A stretch of 64,000 nucleotides of DNA from positions 6,759,501-6,823,500 of the forward strand of contig NZ_JACCFE010000002.1 in NCBI RefSeq assembly GCF_014256275.1, given 5' to 3'. This stretch comes from Rhodococcus sp. 4CII (GTDB lineage Bacteria > Actinomycetota > Actinomycetes > Mycobacteriales > Mycobacteriaceae). Shown one piece after another: positions 1-9,386 of this stretch. How positions within the stretch are numbered: position 1 is the first letter of the stretch; each line of letters starts with the position of its first letter. A program made the position numbers and the translations under genes. Below the pieces are notes generated by a model. That model did not search any database. It saw only the letters and a list, made by a program, of their open reading frames with translations, and was not told the origin of the DNA.

Positions 1-1
1 G

Positions 2-40
2 AGCTTCGGGCTCACCCCGGAAATGGACGAGGAGGACTGA
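2..40 (+). CDS. C-terminal end of an upstream gene (probably DUF3090 family), partial
   Basis: Only the last twelve codons are inside the window; they end in an acidic tail (PEMDEED) and a TGA. The stop lies three bases before the TTG start of the next gene, so the two are probably one transcript. In mycobacteria and streptomycetes the gene before the SCO1664 homologue is usually a DUF3090 protein of unknown function. That assignment rests on this neighbourhood rule and not on the visible residues. Confidence 0.45.
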   Translation, partial: SFGLTPEMDEED

Positions 41-43
41 CGG

Positions 44-844
44 TTGCCTGCCGCGGAGTCCGACCCTCTCGAATTCGGTGAGCTGACCCTCATCGGCCAG
101 ATCACGCATGCCAGCAATGCCACGCTGGTCTGCGATGCGGTCGCGGGCGAGACCACCGTCCGGTGCGTGTACAAACCGATCCGCGGGGAGCGTCCGCTCT
201 GGGACTTCCCCGACGGCACGCTCGCCGGCCGTGAGTACGCGTCGTACCTCGTGTCCGACAAGCTGGGCTGGAATGTGATTCCCCGCACGCTGCTGCGGGA
301 CGGCCCGTTCGGGCCGGGGATGGTGCAGCGGTGGGTGGACACTCCCGACCGGCACGAGGATGCCGGCGGTCTCGGCCTGGTCGACATCTGCGCCCCCGAC
401 GCCGTGCCCGAGGGCTGGTTCGAGATTCTGCGGGCCACCGACATGGACGGCGAACCGGTCGCGCTCATCCACGCGGACGACCCGCGACTGCAGCGGATGG
501 CCGTCCTCGACGTGCTGATCAACAACGCCGACCGTAAGGGCGGCCACGCGCTCGAGGGTCTCGACGGTTCGGTGTACGGCGTCGACCACGGCATCTGCCT
601 GCACACGGAGAACAAGTTGCGGACCGTGTTGTGGGGCTGGGCGGGGACGGAGGTGCCGGGAGCGCTCGTCGTGGACATCGCGGAACTGACCACCTCGCTC
701 GAAGGCGATTTCGGGGAGCGGTTGGGGCAGCACATCACGTCCGGCGAGGTCGCCGCACTGTACGAGCGAGCCGTCGATCTGCTCGCGGCGCCGGTGATGC
801 CCCGCCCGAACGGCCATCGGCCCATCCCGTGGCCCGCCTTCTGA
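44..844 (+). CDS. SCO1664-family protein with PI3/4-kinase-like fold
   Basis: Encodes 266 residues that resemble the actinobacterial SCO1664 family, which carries a phosphatidylinositol-kinase-like fold; the substrate is unknown. Kinase-like signatures are visible: VYKP at 42-45 (candidate ATP-binding lysine), LDVLINNADRKGGH at 155-168 (catalytic-loop-like) and GVDHGICLH at about 179-187 (metal-binding DHG-like). The start is a TTG only three bases after the upstream stop, preceded by the purine-rich GAGGAGGAC, which can serve as ribosome binding site. Translational coupling to the upstream gene is likely. Family confidence is good; activity is not demonstrated by sequence alone. Confidence 0.75.
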   Translation: MPAAESDPLEFGELTLIGQITHASNATLVCDAVAGETTVRCVYKPIRGERPLWDFPDGTLAGREYASYLVSDKLGWNVIPRTLLRDGPFGPGMVQRWVDTPDRHEDAGGLGLVDICAPDAVPEGWFEILRATDMDGEPVALIHADDPRLQRMAVLDVLINNADRKGGHALEGLDGSVYGVDHGICLHTENKLRTVLWGWAGTEVPGALVVDIAELTTSLEGDFGERLGQHITSGEVAALYERAVDLLAAPVMPRPNGHRPIPWPAF

Positions 845-903
845 CGGGCCCGGCAGGAGCCCGTACGCCGACGGCTCCCTCCGAGGCGGAAATGCGGGTC
901 CAC

Positions 904-909
904 TAGGCT
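904..909 (+). promoter_or_regulatory. Leaderless promoter -10 (TAGGCT) of mshC
   Basis: TAGGCT ends seven bases before the ATG at 917, so transcription should start at or next to the A of the start codon, giving a leaderless mRNA. No Shine-Dalgarno sequence lies between. This arrangement recurs many times in the window. Confidence 0.6.
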
Positions 910-916
910 CGCAGTC

Positions 917-2164
917 ATGCAGTCTTGGTCCGAAACCGCTGTCCCGTCCGTCCCAGGCCAGGGGCCTCCGCTGCGGTTGTTCGACACCGCTGACCGGCAG
1001 GTTCGCCCGGTCACTCCCGGACGTACGGCCACCATGTACGTGTGCGGGATCACCCCGTACGACGCCACCCATCTCGGTCACGCGGCGACGTACCTGACGT
1101 TCGATCTGGTGAACCGGATCTGGCGTGACGCGGGACACGACGTGCATTACGTCCAGAACGTCACCGATGTCGACGACCCGCTGTTCGAGCGTGCCGACCG
1201 CGACGGCGAGGACTGGGTCGTCCTCGGCATGCGCGAGACGGCGCTGTTCCGGGAAGACATGGAAGCCCTGCGGGTGCTGCCCCCGCGCGACTACATCGGT
1301 GCGGTGGAATCGATCGGCGAAGTGATCGAGATGGTCGAGAAGTTCGTCGCGTCCGGCGCCGCCTACGTTGTCGACGACCCTGAATTTCCCGACGTGTACT
1401 TCCGCGCCGACGCGACCGAGCAGTTCGGGTACGAGTCCGGCTACGACCGCGAGACGATGGCGAAGTTCTTCGCCGAGCGCGGCGGCGACCCCGACCGCCC
1501 CGGCAAGCAGAATCCGCTCGATGCGCTCGTGTGGCGTGCGGTGCGTCCGGGGGAGCCGTCCTGGCCGTCGCCGTTCGGTCCCGGTCGTCCCGGCTGGCAC
1601 ATCGAGTGTTCGGCGATCGCGCTCAACCGCATCGGCTCGGGTTTCGACGTGCAGGGTGGCGGCAGCGACCTGATCTTTCCGCACCACGAGTACTCCGCCG
1701 CGCACGCCGAGTCGGCCACGGGAGACCGTCGCTTCGCCCGCCACTACGTGCACACCGGCATGATCGGTCTCGACGGCGAGAAGATGTCGAAGAGTCGCGG
1801 CAACCTCGTGTTCGTGTCGAAACTGCGCGGCGAGGGCGTCGACCCGGCCGCCATCCGCCTGGGACTGCTGTCCGGGCACTACCGGCAGGACCGGCCCTGG
1901 ACCGAGCAGGTGCTCGCCGACGCCCACACCCGGCTGACGCTGTGGAAGGACGCCGCGGCACTCGAGTCGGCGCAGTCGGCGACGGACACGATCGCCCGGT
2001 TGCGTCAGCATCTCGCGGACGATCTCGACACGCCGAAGGCCCTCGACGCCCTCGACGGCTGGGCTCGTCGCGCCCTCGACCACGGTGGCTCCGACACGAA
2101 CGCGCCGAGCGAATTCGCCGCTGCGGTGGATGCTCTCCTCGGTGTGCGCCTCCGGCGCCCGTGA
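917..2164 (+). CDS. mshC: L-cysteine:1D-myo-inosityl 2-amino-2-deoxy-alpha-D-glucopyranoside ligase MshC
   Basis: Third step of mycothiol synthesis: ATP-dependent ligation of cysteine to GlcN-Ins in the cytosol. The 415-residue protein is a cysteinyl-tRNA synthetase paralogue with class I signatures: Cys43 followed by the HIGH-like THLGH (51-55), GWHIECSAI (zinc/substrate region) and KMSKS at 289-293. The length fits MshC and is shorter than CysS, and the SCO1664-mshC gene order is the usual actinobacterial one. A leaderless promoter lies directly upstream. The stop codon lies inside a perfect palindrome shared with the convergent jetC. Confidence 0.95.
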   Translation: MQSWSETAVPSVPGQGPPLRLFDTADRQVRPVTPGRTATMYVCGITPYDATHLGHAATYLTFDLVNRIWRDAGHDVHYVQNVTDVDDPLFERADRDGEDWVVLGMRETALFREDMEALRVLPPRDYIGAVESIGEVIEMVEKFVASGAAYVVDDPEFPDVYFRADATEQFGYESGYDRETMAKFFAERGGDPDRPGKQNPLDALVWRAVRPGEPSWPSPFGPGRPGWHIECSAIALNRIGSGFDVQGGGSDLIFPHHEYSAAHAESATGDRRFARHYVHTGMIGLDGEKMSKSRGNLVFVSKLRGEGVDPAAIRLGLLSGHYRQDRPWTEQVLADAHTRLTLWKDAAALESAQSATDTIARLRQHLADDLDTPKALDALDGWARRALDHGGSDTNAPSEFAAAVDALLGVRLRRP

Positions 2165-2203
2165 GTACTTGTCAACCGCCCGCGGTTGACAAGTACTCAC
2201 GGG
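2158..2203. terminator. Bidirectional terminator: 46-nt perfect palindrome between mshC and jetC
   Basis: Two 22-base arms pair perfectly around a 2-base centre (CC at 2180-2181). The left arm, reading CCCGTGAGTACTTG onward, begins in the last codons of mshC and contains its TGA (2162-2164). The right arm ends one base before the jetC stop at 2204. Such a stem should stop transcription from both sides. There is no clear U tract. The GTGAGTACTTG...CAAGTACTCAC motif may be a family repeated elsewhere in the genome, which cannot be checked from one window. Confidence 0.8.
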
Positions 2204-5200
2204 TCAGGCGAACTCGAGAGCCCCCTCCGCGGGGGTCGGGACCCGTCGGCGCAGGGGTGACCCGAGCGCCTGCGCCAGGTCGGTGCCGTCGTGTTCGGCG
2301 AGCAGTTCGCCGTCGGACCACACGAGCAGGGTGGCGCTGACGCTCTGTTCGGCGGTCGAGTGCGCCAGATCGTAGTGCGCGCAACCCGGGACACCGCCGT
2401 ATGTGATCCACAGGTCGAACCCGGTCATGAACAGGTCGAGGTCGAACTGCACGCTGAGGCCGAGCAGTTCGGCCCGGCCGTTGTCGTCGACGCCGGCGAA
2501 CGCCTCGTCCAGCGCGAGCAGTCGCGGGGCGTGCGGGTCGGCGGAGTCCAGCATGACGTGCGCCGCGGCGAACAACGGCAGGTGCAGCGAGACGGACTGT
2601 TCGCCGCCGGAGAGGGCGCTGTGCCGGGCGACCGTCAACCGGTCCTCGTTGCCGTTTCCGCTGATCAGGGTGAACGAGAACACCCGCCACCGCCGGTAGT
2701 CGAGGGCGGACGCCAGGATCTCCGGGTACGACCGTTCCGGGTGGGCGGCGCGGGCCGTCCGGATCTGGTGGGCGAAGTGCGCGCGCATCGTGGCGAGCTC
2801 GTCCGGGCCCAGCGCCGAGGTGTCCCGCTCGAGCAGTTTGGAGATCGCTCTCGCGCTGTCGTCGAGGTTGTCGGCGAGAACCCAGTGGACGCCGATGGTG
2901 TTGCCCGACGACATCCGCCGCTCCCGCATCTCGGTGCCCATCCGGGCGATGAGTTCGCGGGCGTCGACGGTGCGTTCGTGAATCTGCTGAGCGAGCCCGG
3001 TGAGTAGCGCGTCCTCGAGGATGCGACGTTCGGATTCGGTGAGCAGCAACTCCTGATCGGAGCGGGCGGCGGCGATGCGGGCGGCGAATTCGCCGATCGA
3101 CGAGTAGCCGTCGTCGTCCTGCACCTGCACCACGGTCACGCCGTCCGGCGCATCCCACTGCAACCGGTAGTCCTGGCCTGCGGCCGCCAGCTGGGCGTCG
3201 AAGTCCTGGAGAGCGGTGGTGAGCGCGGACCTCGTCGATTTGCGGGCCGCGTCGCTGACCCGCACCGATTCGGTGGCGCCGTCCAGTGCCCGGAACAGGG
3301 CATCCACCTCGGGCGGAAGGATCGGGATGTCCTCGGCGGCGTTCTGGATGCGGTACACCAGCTGATCGGCGCTCATCCACGCTGCCGTGCTCGCCGGCCA
3401 CGTGTGACCGCCGTCGACACCGAGGAGTTCGAGGAGGTCGCGCCGGGCATACGGCGCGAGCCGGGCGGCGTCGGCGTGCGTTTCGGTGAGTGCCAGGCGG
3501 AGGGTCTGCACCGCGGTGTTGTAGGCGCCCTCGGCCTTGCCGATGGCCTCGCCGGCGTCCTTGTCCGCCTTGCGGGCGTCGCGCTGCTCCTTCTTGCACG
3601 CCTCGATCCGCGCGTGCGCTTCCTCGAGTTGCCGGTCCAACTGCTCGGCCCCCGCACCCAGCGTGTCACGGAGCGTGTCGAGCCGTTGGACCTGTTGCGC
3701 GAGAACCTCTTCGGCGACGGCGGCCTCCTCTGCGAATTCCTCCGCGTTGCCCCGCGCCTCGTGCAGGCGGTCCTCGGATGCGCGGGTGTGCTCCACTTCC
3801 TTGGTGTGTTCGCGCCTGCACCGCTGCACCATCTCGCCCTGCTTCTCGAAATGCCGGACGGCGGCGGCGAGCGAATCGATCTCCCGGGCGACGTGCGGGG
3901 TCCGGTGGGTGGACGCGGTGACCCGGAGCTGCTTCTCCTTCGCGGACAGGTCGGCGATGGCCTGATCGAGCTCGCGGCCGACCGCCGTCGCGGTGTCGGA
4001 GCGGCTGCGGAGGGCGCCTGCCGACTCGGTGACCTTCTTCAGCGCCGTGAGGATCGATCCGGTGCGGGGCAGGGCCCGCGCCGCGGCGGTCGCCCGCGTC
4101 AGCAGTGCGTCGGCCGCGTCCGCGGAAGACCGGGCCGTGGCGAGTGCCGCCCGGGTCTCCTCGAGGATGCGGTCGAGTTCGGCGATCCGAGCGGCACGCC
4201 TGCGGGTGCGGGCGGTGGTTCCGATGTATTCGGCATCCGGTTTCGTGTGACGTCCGCGCTGGATTCCCTGCCGGTACCCGCCGTCCTCGGCGACACCCAC
4301 CTGGCCCCCGGACAGGTCCAGGGATTCGAGGGCGATCGATTCGAGGATCCCGCGCACCCGGCGGTCCGGGACTCCCGCGTCCTGCTCGACCTCGAGAACA
4401 TCCGCGAGGGTCCGGCCGGTGGGCCGATCCTCGGCGGGAAGTGCCACGAGGAATTGTTCGGACTCGACGTCGGGGAGGGCGTCGTCGACGGGAACCCAGC
4501 CGTCGAGGAGGTTTGCTGCCTCGAGAGCGGCCTCGATCCCCGCCGCCGATGCGGCGTCGACGCCGTCGGCGAATCGGACCAGGCGCCACAACGGTGCTCC
4601 GGCCAGCCGCGAACGGGTGTCGTGGCGGGCCGCGGACACCTCTGGGGCGTCGTCGTGCTCGGATTCGATTGCGGTGCGCGCCGATTCGTGTTCGGTGATC
4701 GCCTCCGCCGCGGCCGTCGCATCCCGGTCGTACTGCTGACGACGCAGCCGCAACGCGTCGACGGCGTCCGTGATCTGTTCCGTCAAAGTCTCCGACAGGG
4801 TGGCGGCGTCGTCTTCGCCGATCCGGCCGAGCGCGGCGTCCAGCGCATCGAACAGCGAAGGAGGAGCGTCGATCTCGGAGTAGAGGGAGGACTGGTCCGC
4901 CCACCAGGACCGCAGTTCGGTGGCGCATCCGCTGCGGGCCGACTCGACCGCGGTCTCGGCCTCGAGGACGGTCACCTTCGCGGTATCGAGTTGCTCCTGG
5001 CCGCGCCGGGCCGCGTCGTCGGCGCGGGTCCGCTCGGTGGTGGCCTTCTCGACGGTCGCGAGCGCGGCCCGGACCGCGCGGATGTCGCCGTCGCGTTCCT
5101 CGGTGTGCCCGCGCAGGGCCGCGGTCAGCTGATCGGTGCGCGCATCGGCGGGCAGCGCTGCCCAGGGAATTCCCGCGTCCTCGGCGGCGAGGTGGAGTTC

Positions 5201-6361
5201 GTCCTCGGCGTGTGCGAGCGACTCGGCGGCTCGGGCGACCGCGTCGCCCGCTCTCTCGTGCTCCTCGGTCCGCTGTTCGAGGGTCGCCTTGGCCTTGCGC
5301 GCCTTCTCCGCCTGCAGCTCGGTCGACTTCTCGAGCGTCGCGACGGCCTGCGCGAGGTCGTCGAGTTGTGTCCGGCCCTCGTAGGCCGTCGACCTCTTCA
5401 GCGCGTCGAGAGTGGCATTGGCTTGATCGAGTGCGCGTTCGGCCGCGGTGAAGCGTTCTTCGGCGGCCTCGCGGCTCTCCCGGCTGCGGGTCCGGTCGGC
5501 AGCTGCGCCGTGGACCGCGGAGATACCCGAACGCACGGCCCCGAGCCGGGTCGCGAGGTGGTCGACATCGGTCCGTGCTTGCTGGCGCAGGTATTTGGCG
5601 TACACGCCGACGAAGCTCTGCGCCGCCTGATCGGCGGCGGCCAGCCCTTCGAGCGCCCGGCCGACCTCCTCCATGTCGCTGAACGAGCGCGCCGCCTCGA
5701 GGACCAGTTGCTCGTCGAGGGGTCGCAGACCGTCGGTCAGCGCCTGCGACAGTCCCTTGGGGTCGAGGTTCTTCGCGAGCTGGGGTCGGCGCAGCGTGAG
5801 GATGAGGTTGATCAGCTGGTCGTATCGCTGGACGCCGAGTCCGAACATCCGGGCGTCGATCGCGGCGCGGTAGTCGAGCGGCCTGTCGGTGATGGAGTCG
5901 GTGCCGATCTGCTCGCCGAGTTGCTTCTTCGTCAGCGGACGGTCGTCGCTGCCGAGCAGCGAGAAGTCGACGCCGACGCGACCGTCGGCGACGAAGTACC
6001 AGCGGGTGACCTTGTCGTTGGTGCGGCTGGCGCGCATGCCGATGCCGACGGTGACCGCCTCGGGGTCGTCCTTCGCGCCGCGGCAGAATTCCATCCAGAC
6101 GTAGGAGTACGCGCTCTCCTGCCCCCGGTACAGCAGGTTCGACTTCATGGTTCGTTCCTCGCCGGCGAACGGATTGAGCCGTCGAGGTTCGATCCGGCCG
6201 TCGAGGACGAAGGGGAACAGCACTTCCAGCGCCTTGGTCTTGCCTGAACCGTTGGGACCGCGGAGCACGAGCCGACCGTCGGCGAAGGAGAACTCCTGAT
6301 CCCGGTAGTCCCAGAGGTTGATGATTCCGGCGCGGGTGGGCCGGAAACGCGCACTCGTCAT
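2204..6361 (-). CDS. jetC: JetC/MksB-like SMC-family ATPase (TIGR02680), Wadjet type II
   Basis: A 1385-residue SMC-like protein. Residues 35-42 are a Walker A (GPNGSGKT), followed by a very long Ala/Glu/Arg-rich coiled-coil with a central hinge-like region. The ABC signature LSGGEQ is at 1250-1255 and the Walker B LLALDEAF at about 1282-1289, so both ATPase halves look intact. The family is the loop-extruding motor of Wadjet/MksBEF systems, which act on plasmids and other circular DNA. The start at 6361 makes an ATGA overlap with jetB; the open frame reaches 7627, but MTSARFRP matches the family N terminus. Transcription ends at the palindrome shared with mshC. The partner nuclease gene is not adjacent. 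Confidence 0.9.
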   Translation of the reverse strand: MTSARFRPTRAGIINLWDYRDQEFSFADGRLVLRGPNGSGKTKALEVLFPFVLDGRIEPRRLNPFAGEERTMKSNLLYRGQESAYSYVWMEFCRGAKDDPEAVTVGIGMRASRTNDKVTRWYFVADGRVGVDFSLLGSDDRPLTKKQLGEQIGTDSITDRPLDYRAAIDARMFGLGVQRYDQLINLILTLRRPQLAKNLDPKGLSQALTDGLRPLDEQLVLEAARSFSDMEEVGRALEGLAAADQAAQSFVGVYAKYLRQQARTDVDHLATRLGAVRSGISAVHGAAADRTRSRESREAAEERFTAAERALDQANATLDALKRSTAYEGRTQLDDLAQAVATLEKSTELQAEKARKAKATLEQRTEEHERAGDAVARAAESLAHAEDELHLAAEDAGIPWAALPADARTDQLTAALRGHTEERDGDIRAVRAALATVEKATTERTRADDAARRGQEQLDTAKVTVLEAETAVESARSGCATELRSWWADQSSLYSEIDAPPSLFDALDAALGRIGEDDAATLSETLTEQITDAVDALRLRRQQYDRDATAAAEAITEHESARTAIESEHDDAPEVSAARHDTRSRLAGAPLWRLVRFADGVDAASAAGIEAALEAANLLDGWVPVDDALPDVESEQFLVALPAEDRPTGRTLADVLEVEQDAGVPDRRVRGILESIALESLDLSGGQVGVAEDGGYRQGIQRGRHTKPDAEYIGTTARTRRRAARIAELDRILEETRAALATARSSADAADALLTRATAAARALPRTGSILTALKKVTESAGALRSRSDTATAVGRELDQAIADLSAKEKQLRVTASTHRTPHVAREIDSLAAAVRHFEKQGEMVQRCRREHTKEVEHTRASEDRLHEARGNAEEFAEEAAVAEEVLAQQVQRLDTLRDTLGAGAEQLDRQLEEAHARIEACKKEQRDARKADKDAGEAIGKAEGAYNTAVQTLRLALTETHADAARLAPYARRDLLELLGVDGGHTWPASTAAWMSADQLVYRIQNAAEDIPILPPEVDALFRALDGATESVRVSDAARKSTRSALTTALQDFDAQLAAAGQDYRLQWDAPDGVTVVQVQDDDGYSSIGEFAARIAAARSDQELLLTESERRILEDALLTGLAQQIHERTVDARELIARMGTEMRERRMSSGNTIGVHWVLADNLDDSARAISKLLERDTSALGPDELATMRAHFAHQIRTARAAHPERSYPEILASALDYRRWRVFSFTLISGNGNEDRLTVARHSALSGGEQSVSLHLPLFAAAHVMLDSADPHAPRLLALDEAFAGVDDNGRAELLGLSVQFDLDLFMTGFDLWITYGGVPGCAHYDLAHSTAEQSVSATLLVWSDGELLAEHDGTDLAQALGSPLRRRVPTPAEGALEFA

Positions 6362-7752
6362 GCTGTGACTTCCTCGCTGTCGTTCGCTGAGCTCTGGAAC
6401 AGGTCGATCTCCGGGGTGCGGTCGCGGATCGTGACCACCACCCCTCGGTAGCGGGCGAGCGCCGGGAGAGCGAGCACTCCGCCCGGCACCGCCGCGGTAA
6501 GTCGTAGCCGCTCGAGCAGGACCAGCGCCGCGCGTCCGAGTCCGTCGGGGTCTGCCTGCCAACCGGCGGCGAACGTCCGCCCGAACCGATCGGTCAGTGT
6601 TCGCACCGTGTCCGTGATCCACTCGTCCTCGACGACGGGGAAGACCCGCTCCGTCGGGGCCGGGTCCGCGGGTTCGGCGTAGTCGTGGCCCGCGAGGCTG
6701 TCGAAGATCCCCGACTGCGGGACGGCGCTGTCGACCTGCTCGATCAGATGGTCGACACGATTGTGCGGCGACGGAATCCGAGTCGGTTCCGGCAGATCCG
6801 GATCGAGCACGCGGTCGGCGATCTCGCCGGCGAGGAGGAGTGCGACCTGCGCGACCGTTCCCGTGCCGGGGAATCGGATGTCGGAGAGACGTCCGGAGGT
6901 GTCGATCATCGCGACGCCCTCCTCGCGCCGCTCGGCGACCAGTCCGGTGAGCAACTCGACATCGGCCGCAGTGCGGGGGAGTGCGAGCTGGACCAGCTCG
7001 CGGTCGTCCAGGTCGGCGGCGTAGACCACGGGCCGTTCGACGAGAGCCCGCCGGACCCGCCGAGCCGTCTCCTTCACGTCGACCGGCCGGGTCGACCCGG
7101 ATTCCGCGGTGTCGTCGTCGGCCACCGCATCGGCGCCGGCGAGCAGTCCGCGGATCGACCGGAGGTGCTGCAGTGCGCGAGACGGCCGGAACAGCGCGAT
7201 GACCACGGATCGATCGATGTCGTACAGCGCTTCTCCCGCATCGGGATTGGCGGCCCACCCGCCCGCGTCTCCGTCCGCGAGGGCGATGGCGCCGCGGGCA
7301 GCGAGCCAGCCGACGGCGTCGACGAACGCGTCCCGGTCGGATGCCCGTTCGGTGGACAGGTCCACGCCGTCGACCTGCGCGGCGTCGGCGGCCACGTGAT
7401 CGGCGAGCTCGGACAACGTGATCTGGTTGCCCGCGCGGCCGAGCGCGGCCAATGCCAGTGCCAGGTAGGCGTAGCGGTAGCGGTCGAACGTGCGGTCGGT
7501 AGCCGTCTTGGCCGGCGTTCCGGCGTCCAATCGGTCGCTCACGGTGAACAACCGGGCCGTCGTCTCGGTGACCTCGAGGCGGTACCCGAAGAGAGTCATC
7601 AGGTCGTCGCGCAATTCGGTGGCCCACCGGCGCAGCAGCGGAAGAGCGATGCGGTCCGGATACGTTTGTGTCACCAGATGATTCGACAGGATGACGCGCG
7701 CCGCGCGCTGATACGAGTCGAGGGCCAGCGGCGAAATCTCCCGTGCCTTCAC
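6358..7752 (-). CDS. jetB: JetB/MksE-like subunit (TIGR02678, DUF2398), Wadjet type II
   Basis: Encodes 464 residues resembling the TIGR02678/DUF2398 family, the kite-like (MksE-type) winged-helix subunit that docks on the SMC heads. Visible family-like stretches are the N-terminal SYQRAARVILSNHLVTQTYPDR, DDLMTLFGYRLEVT and FDRYRYAYLALALAALGR. The GTG start at 7752 overlaps the jetA stop (GTGA), and the stop overlaps the jetC start (ATGA), so the three proteins are translationally coupled, as expected for a stoichiometric complex. The open frame extends upstream to 9153, but that part is only the shadow of jetA. Confidence 0.85.
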   Translation of the reverse strand: MKAREISPLALDSYQRAARVILSNHLVTQTYPDRIALPLLRRWATELRDDLMTLFGYRLEVTETTARLFTVSDRLDAGTPAKTATDRTFDRYRYAYLALALAALGRAGNQITLSELADHVAADAAQVDGVDLSTERASDRDAFVDAVGWLAARGAIALADGDAGGWAANPDAGEALYDIDRSVVIALFRPSRALQHLRSIRGLLAGADAVADDDTAESGSTRPVDVKETARRVRRALVERPVVYAADLDDRELVQLALPRTAADVELLTGLVAERREEGVAMIDTSGRLSDIRFPGTGTVAQVALLLAGEIADRVLDPDLPEPTRIPSPHNRVDHLIEQVDSAVPQSGIFDSLAGHDYAEPADPAPTERVFPVVEDEWITDTVRTLTDRFGRTFAAGWQADPDGLGRAALVLLERLRLTAAVPGGVLALPALARYRGVVVTIRDRTPEIDLFQSSANDSEEVTA

Positions 7753-9290
7753 TGGACGCTCACCTGCAGTCCGTCGAGGTGCAGGCGTCCTCGGGCGGTG
7801 CGCACCACCGTCGACTCGGTGTGCGGGCTGAGGGTGAGTTTCACGCCGTTCTCCGATCCGGTGCTGCTCTTCACGCGGCCACTGACCGGGACCCGCGCCG
7901 TCAGCGCGGCATTGAGCAGGCTCAGCAGGACGTCGGTTTCCGCCTCGTCCAGTTCGCGCTCGTAGACGCCGCCATGGGCCAGCGACTGGGCGGCGGCGGC
8001 GCGGAGCCGCTGCGCCGCCAGCTGTTCCTCGCGGAGGCGGCGCACGCTGCCCTCGTTGCGTTGCACCCGGGCGGGCAGGCCGGGGGACGGCGGACGTCCG
8101 GTCTCGGCCAGCGTGCGGGAGATCTCCACCGGCGGGGCCTCCCACCAGGACCGGGTGTCCGGAATGACGTCGGCGTCCGGGTGCACCATCGAGAGATGGC
8201 GCGGCCGGCCGAGATCGAACACGGCCTGGAACAATGCGTGCGCGGCGTCCTCGGAGGGGGTGGCCGCGAACCAGCCTGCGAGGTGGCGCAATTGGCTCTC
8301 CCTGCTCACACCGCCCTTCCGGGTTTCGGTGACCCGGCGCAGCAGCGACAGCACCGCGGCGATCGCACTCATGGTGCCTTCGCGCAGACGTTCCGACTCG
8401 CTGAGACCCCCGTCCGAGCCGACGAACCAGTGCGTCAACCCCGCCCACCTCGCGCGCCAATCGGCTTCGCGTTCCTCGACACCGAGGAACACCCGCTCGT
8501 CGCTGGCGGCGGCGCGGGCCACCATCGCCTCGACACCGGTGTTCTCGACGAGCGCGATGGCGGCCGCGAGTTTCGGCGCATAACGCGACAGGTCCGAGCT
8601 GAACTCGCGCATGTGAGTGAGGAGTGCGTCCTTGTGGGACATGAACGTTTCCGGCGTGATCTCCGTGGTACGGACGAGGTCGCCCAGCGTCAGATAGAAC
8701 TGCGCTGCACGTCCGGCCATGTCGGACAGTGTCGCGTCGAGCCGATTGAGTTTCCGGTACACCAGGTCGTTGTCGGCTGCGCGGTTGGCGGCGGCCAGGT
8801 CGTTCATGTCGGCGAGGAGGTCGGGCAGCGCCAACCGAGACAGGGACGCGTCGTCGAGGCGGGCGGCGAGCGCGTCCTCGACGGCTCGAAACACCTGGTA
8901 GCCGGCTTGGCTGAACTGATATACGAAGTGCCGGTTCCGGTATTCGGCCAGCTTCGCGGCGCGGGTGCCGTCGTAGCTGCGCTCGAGCACCTCCCACACG
9001 TGGAGTTGCTCGAGCAGCGGGGTGACGTCTCCGGCGCCGAGTTGGCCCGCCGGATCGTCGACGGCGAGGCCGTCCAGGATGCGGGCGACGTCGGCGGCAT
9101 GGAGCAGCACGACGTAGTTGGCGCGGCCGTGATCGAACGCCCGTAGCACCCACAGATACTCCGCGCGCTTCTCCGCAGTGGTGAAGGCGAACAGTTTCAG
9201 CCGATCGTCCCGGAGTGGGGGAGTGACGGCCGGCCGCGGTGCGCGCAGTCCCGACGGGGATCGACCTGGATCGCTGCCTGATTCACTCAC
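7749..9290 (-). CDS. jetA: JetA/MksF-like subunit (TIGR02677, DUF2397), Wadjet type II
   Basis: The first gene of the operon encodes 513 residues resembling TIGR02677/DUF2397, the kleisin-like (MksF-type) subunit. Family-like features are the early segment LKLFAFTTAEKRAEYLWVLRAF, the central helical region with VYRKLNRLDATLSDM and FMSHKDALLTHM, and a C-terminal domain. The start is GTG at 9290, with a weak ribosome site. An in-frame N-terminal extension of about 30 residues rich in Pro/Arg precedes the conserved region, so a later start cannot be excluded. A good -10 hexamer lies about 100 bases upstream. It is followed by jetB and jetC with 4-base overlaps. Confidence 0.85.
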   Translation of the reverse strand: MSESGSDPGRSPSGLRAPRPAVTPPLRDDRLKLFAFTTAEKRAEYLWVLRAFDHGRANYVVLLHAADVARILDGLAVDDPAGQLGAGDVTPLLEQLHVWEVLERSYDGTRAAKLAEYRNRHFVYQFSQAGYQVFRAVEDALAARLDDASLSRLALPDLLADMNDLAAANRAADNDLVYRKLNRLDATLSDMAGRAAQFYLTLGDLVRTTEITPETFMSHKDALLTHMREFSSDLSRYAPKLAAAIALVENTGVEAMVARAAASDERVFLGVEEREADWRARWAGLTHWFVGSDGGLSESERLREGTMSAIAAVLSLLRRVTETRKGGVSRESQLRHLAGWFAATPSEDAAHALFQAVFDLGRPRHLSMVHPDADVIPDTRSWWEAPPVEISRTLAETGRPPSPGLPARVQRNEGSVRRLREEQLAAQRLRAAAAQSLAHGGVYERELDEAETDVLLSLLNAALTARVPVSGRVKSSTGSENGVKLTLSPHTESTVVRTARGRLHLDGLQVSVQ

Positions 9291-9386
9291 CGTGACAGGT
9301 TATGCGGTCGTGCAGTCGTCGAGCGAACGCCGTGCCGACCTGCATCGACAACACTGTGATCGAATCGGTTCGTGACGGAATGCAGA

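Noticed and set aside
3404..6247. A 947-codon open frame on the plus strand opposite jetC
   Set aside because: It is antisense to a clear SMC gene with intact motifs; long shadow frames are expected at this GC content, and its translation shows no family.
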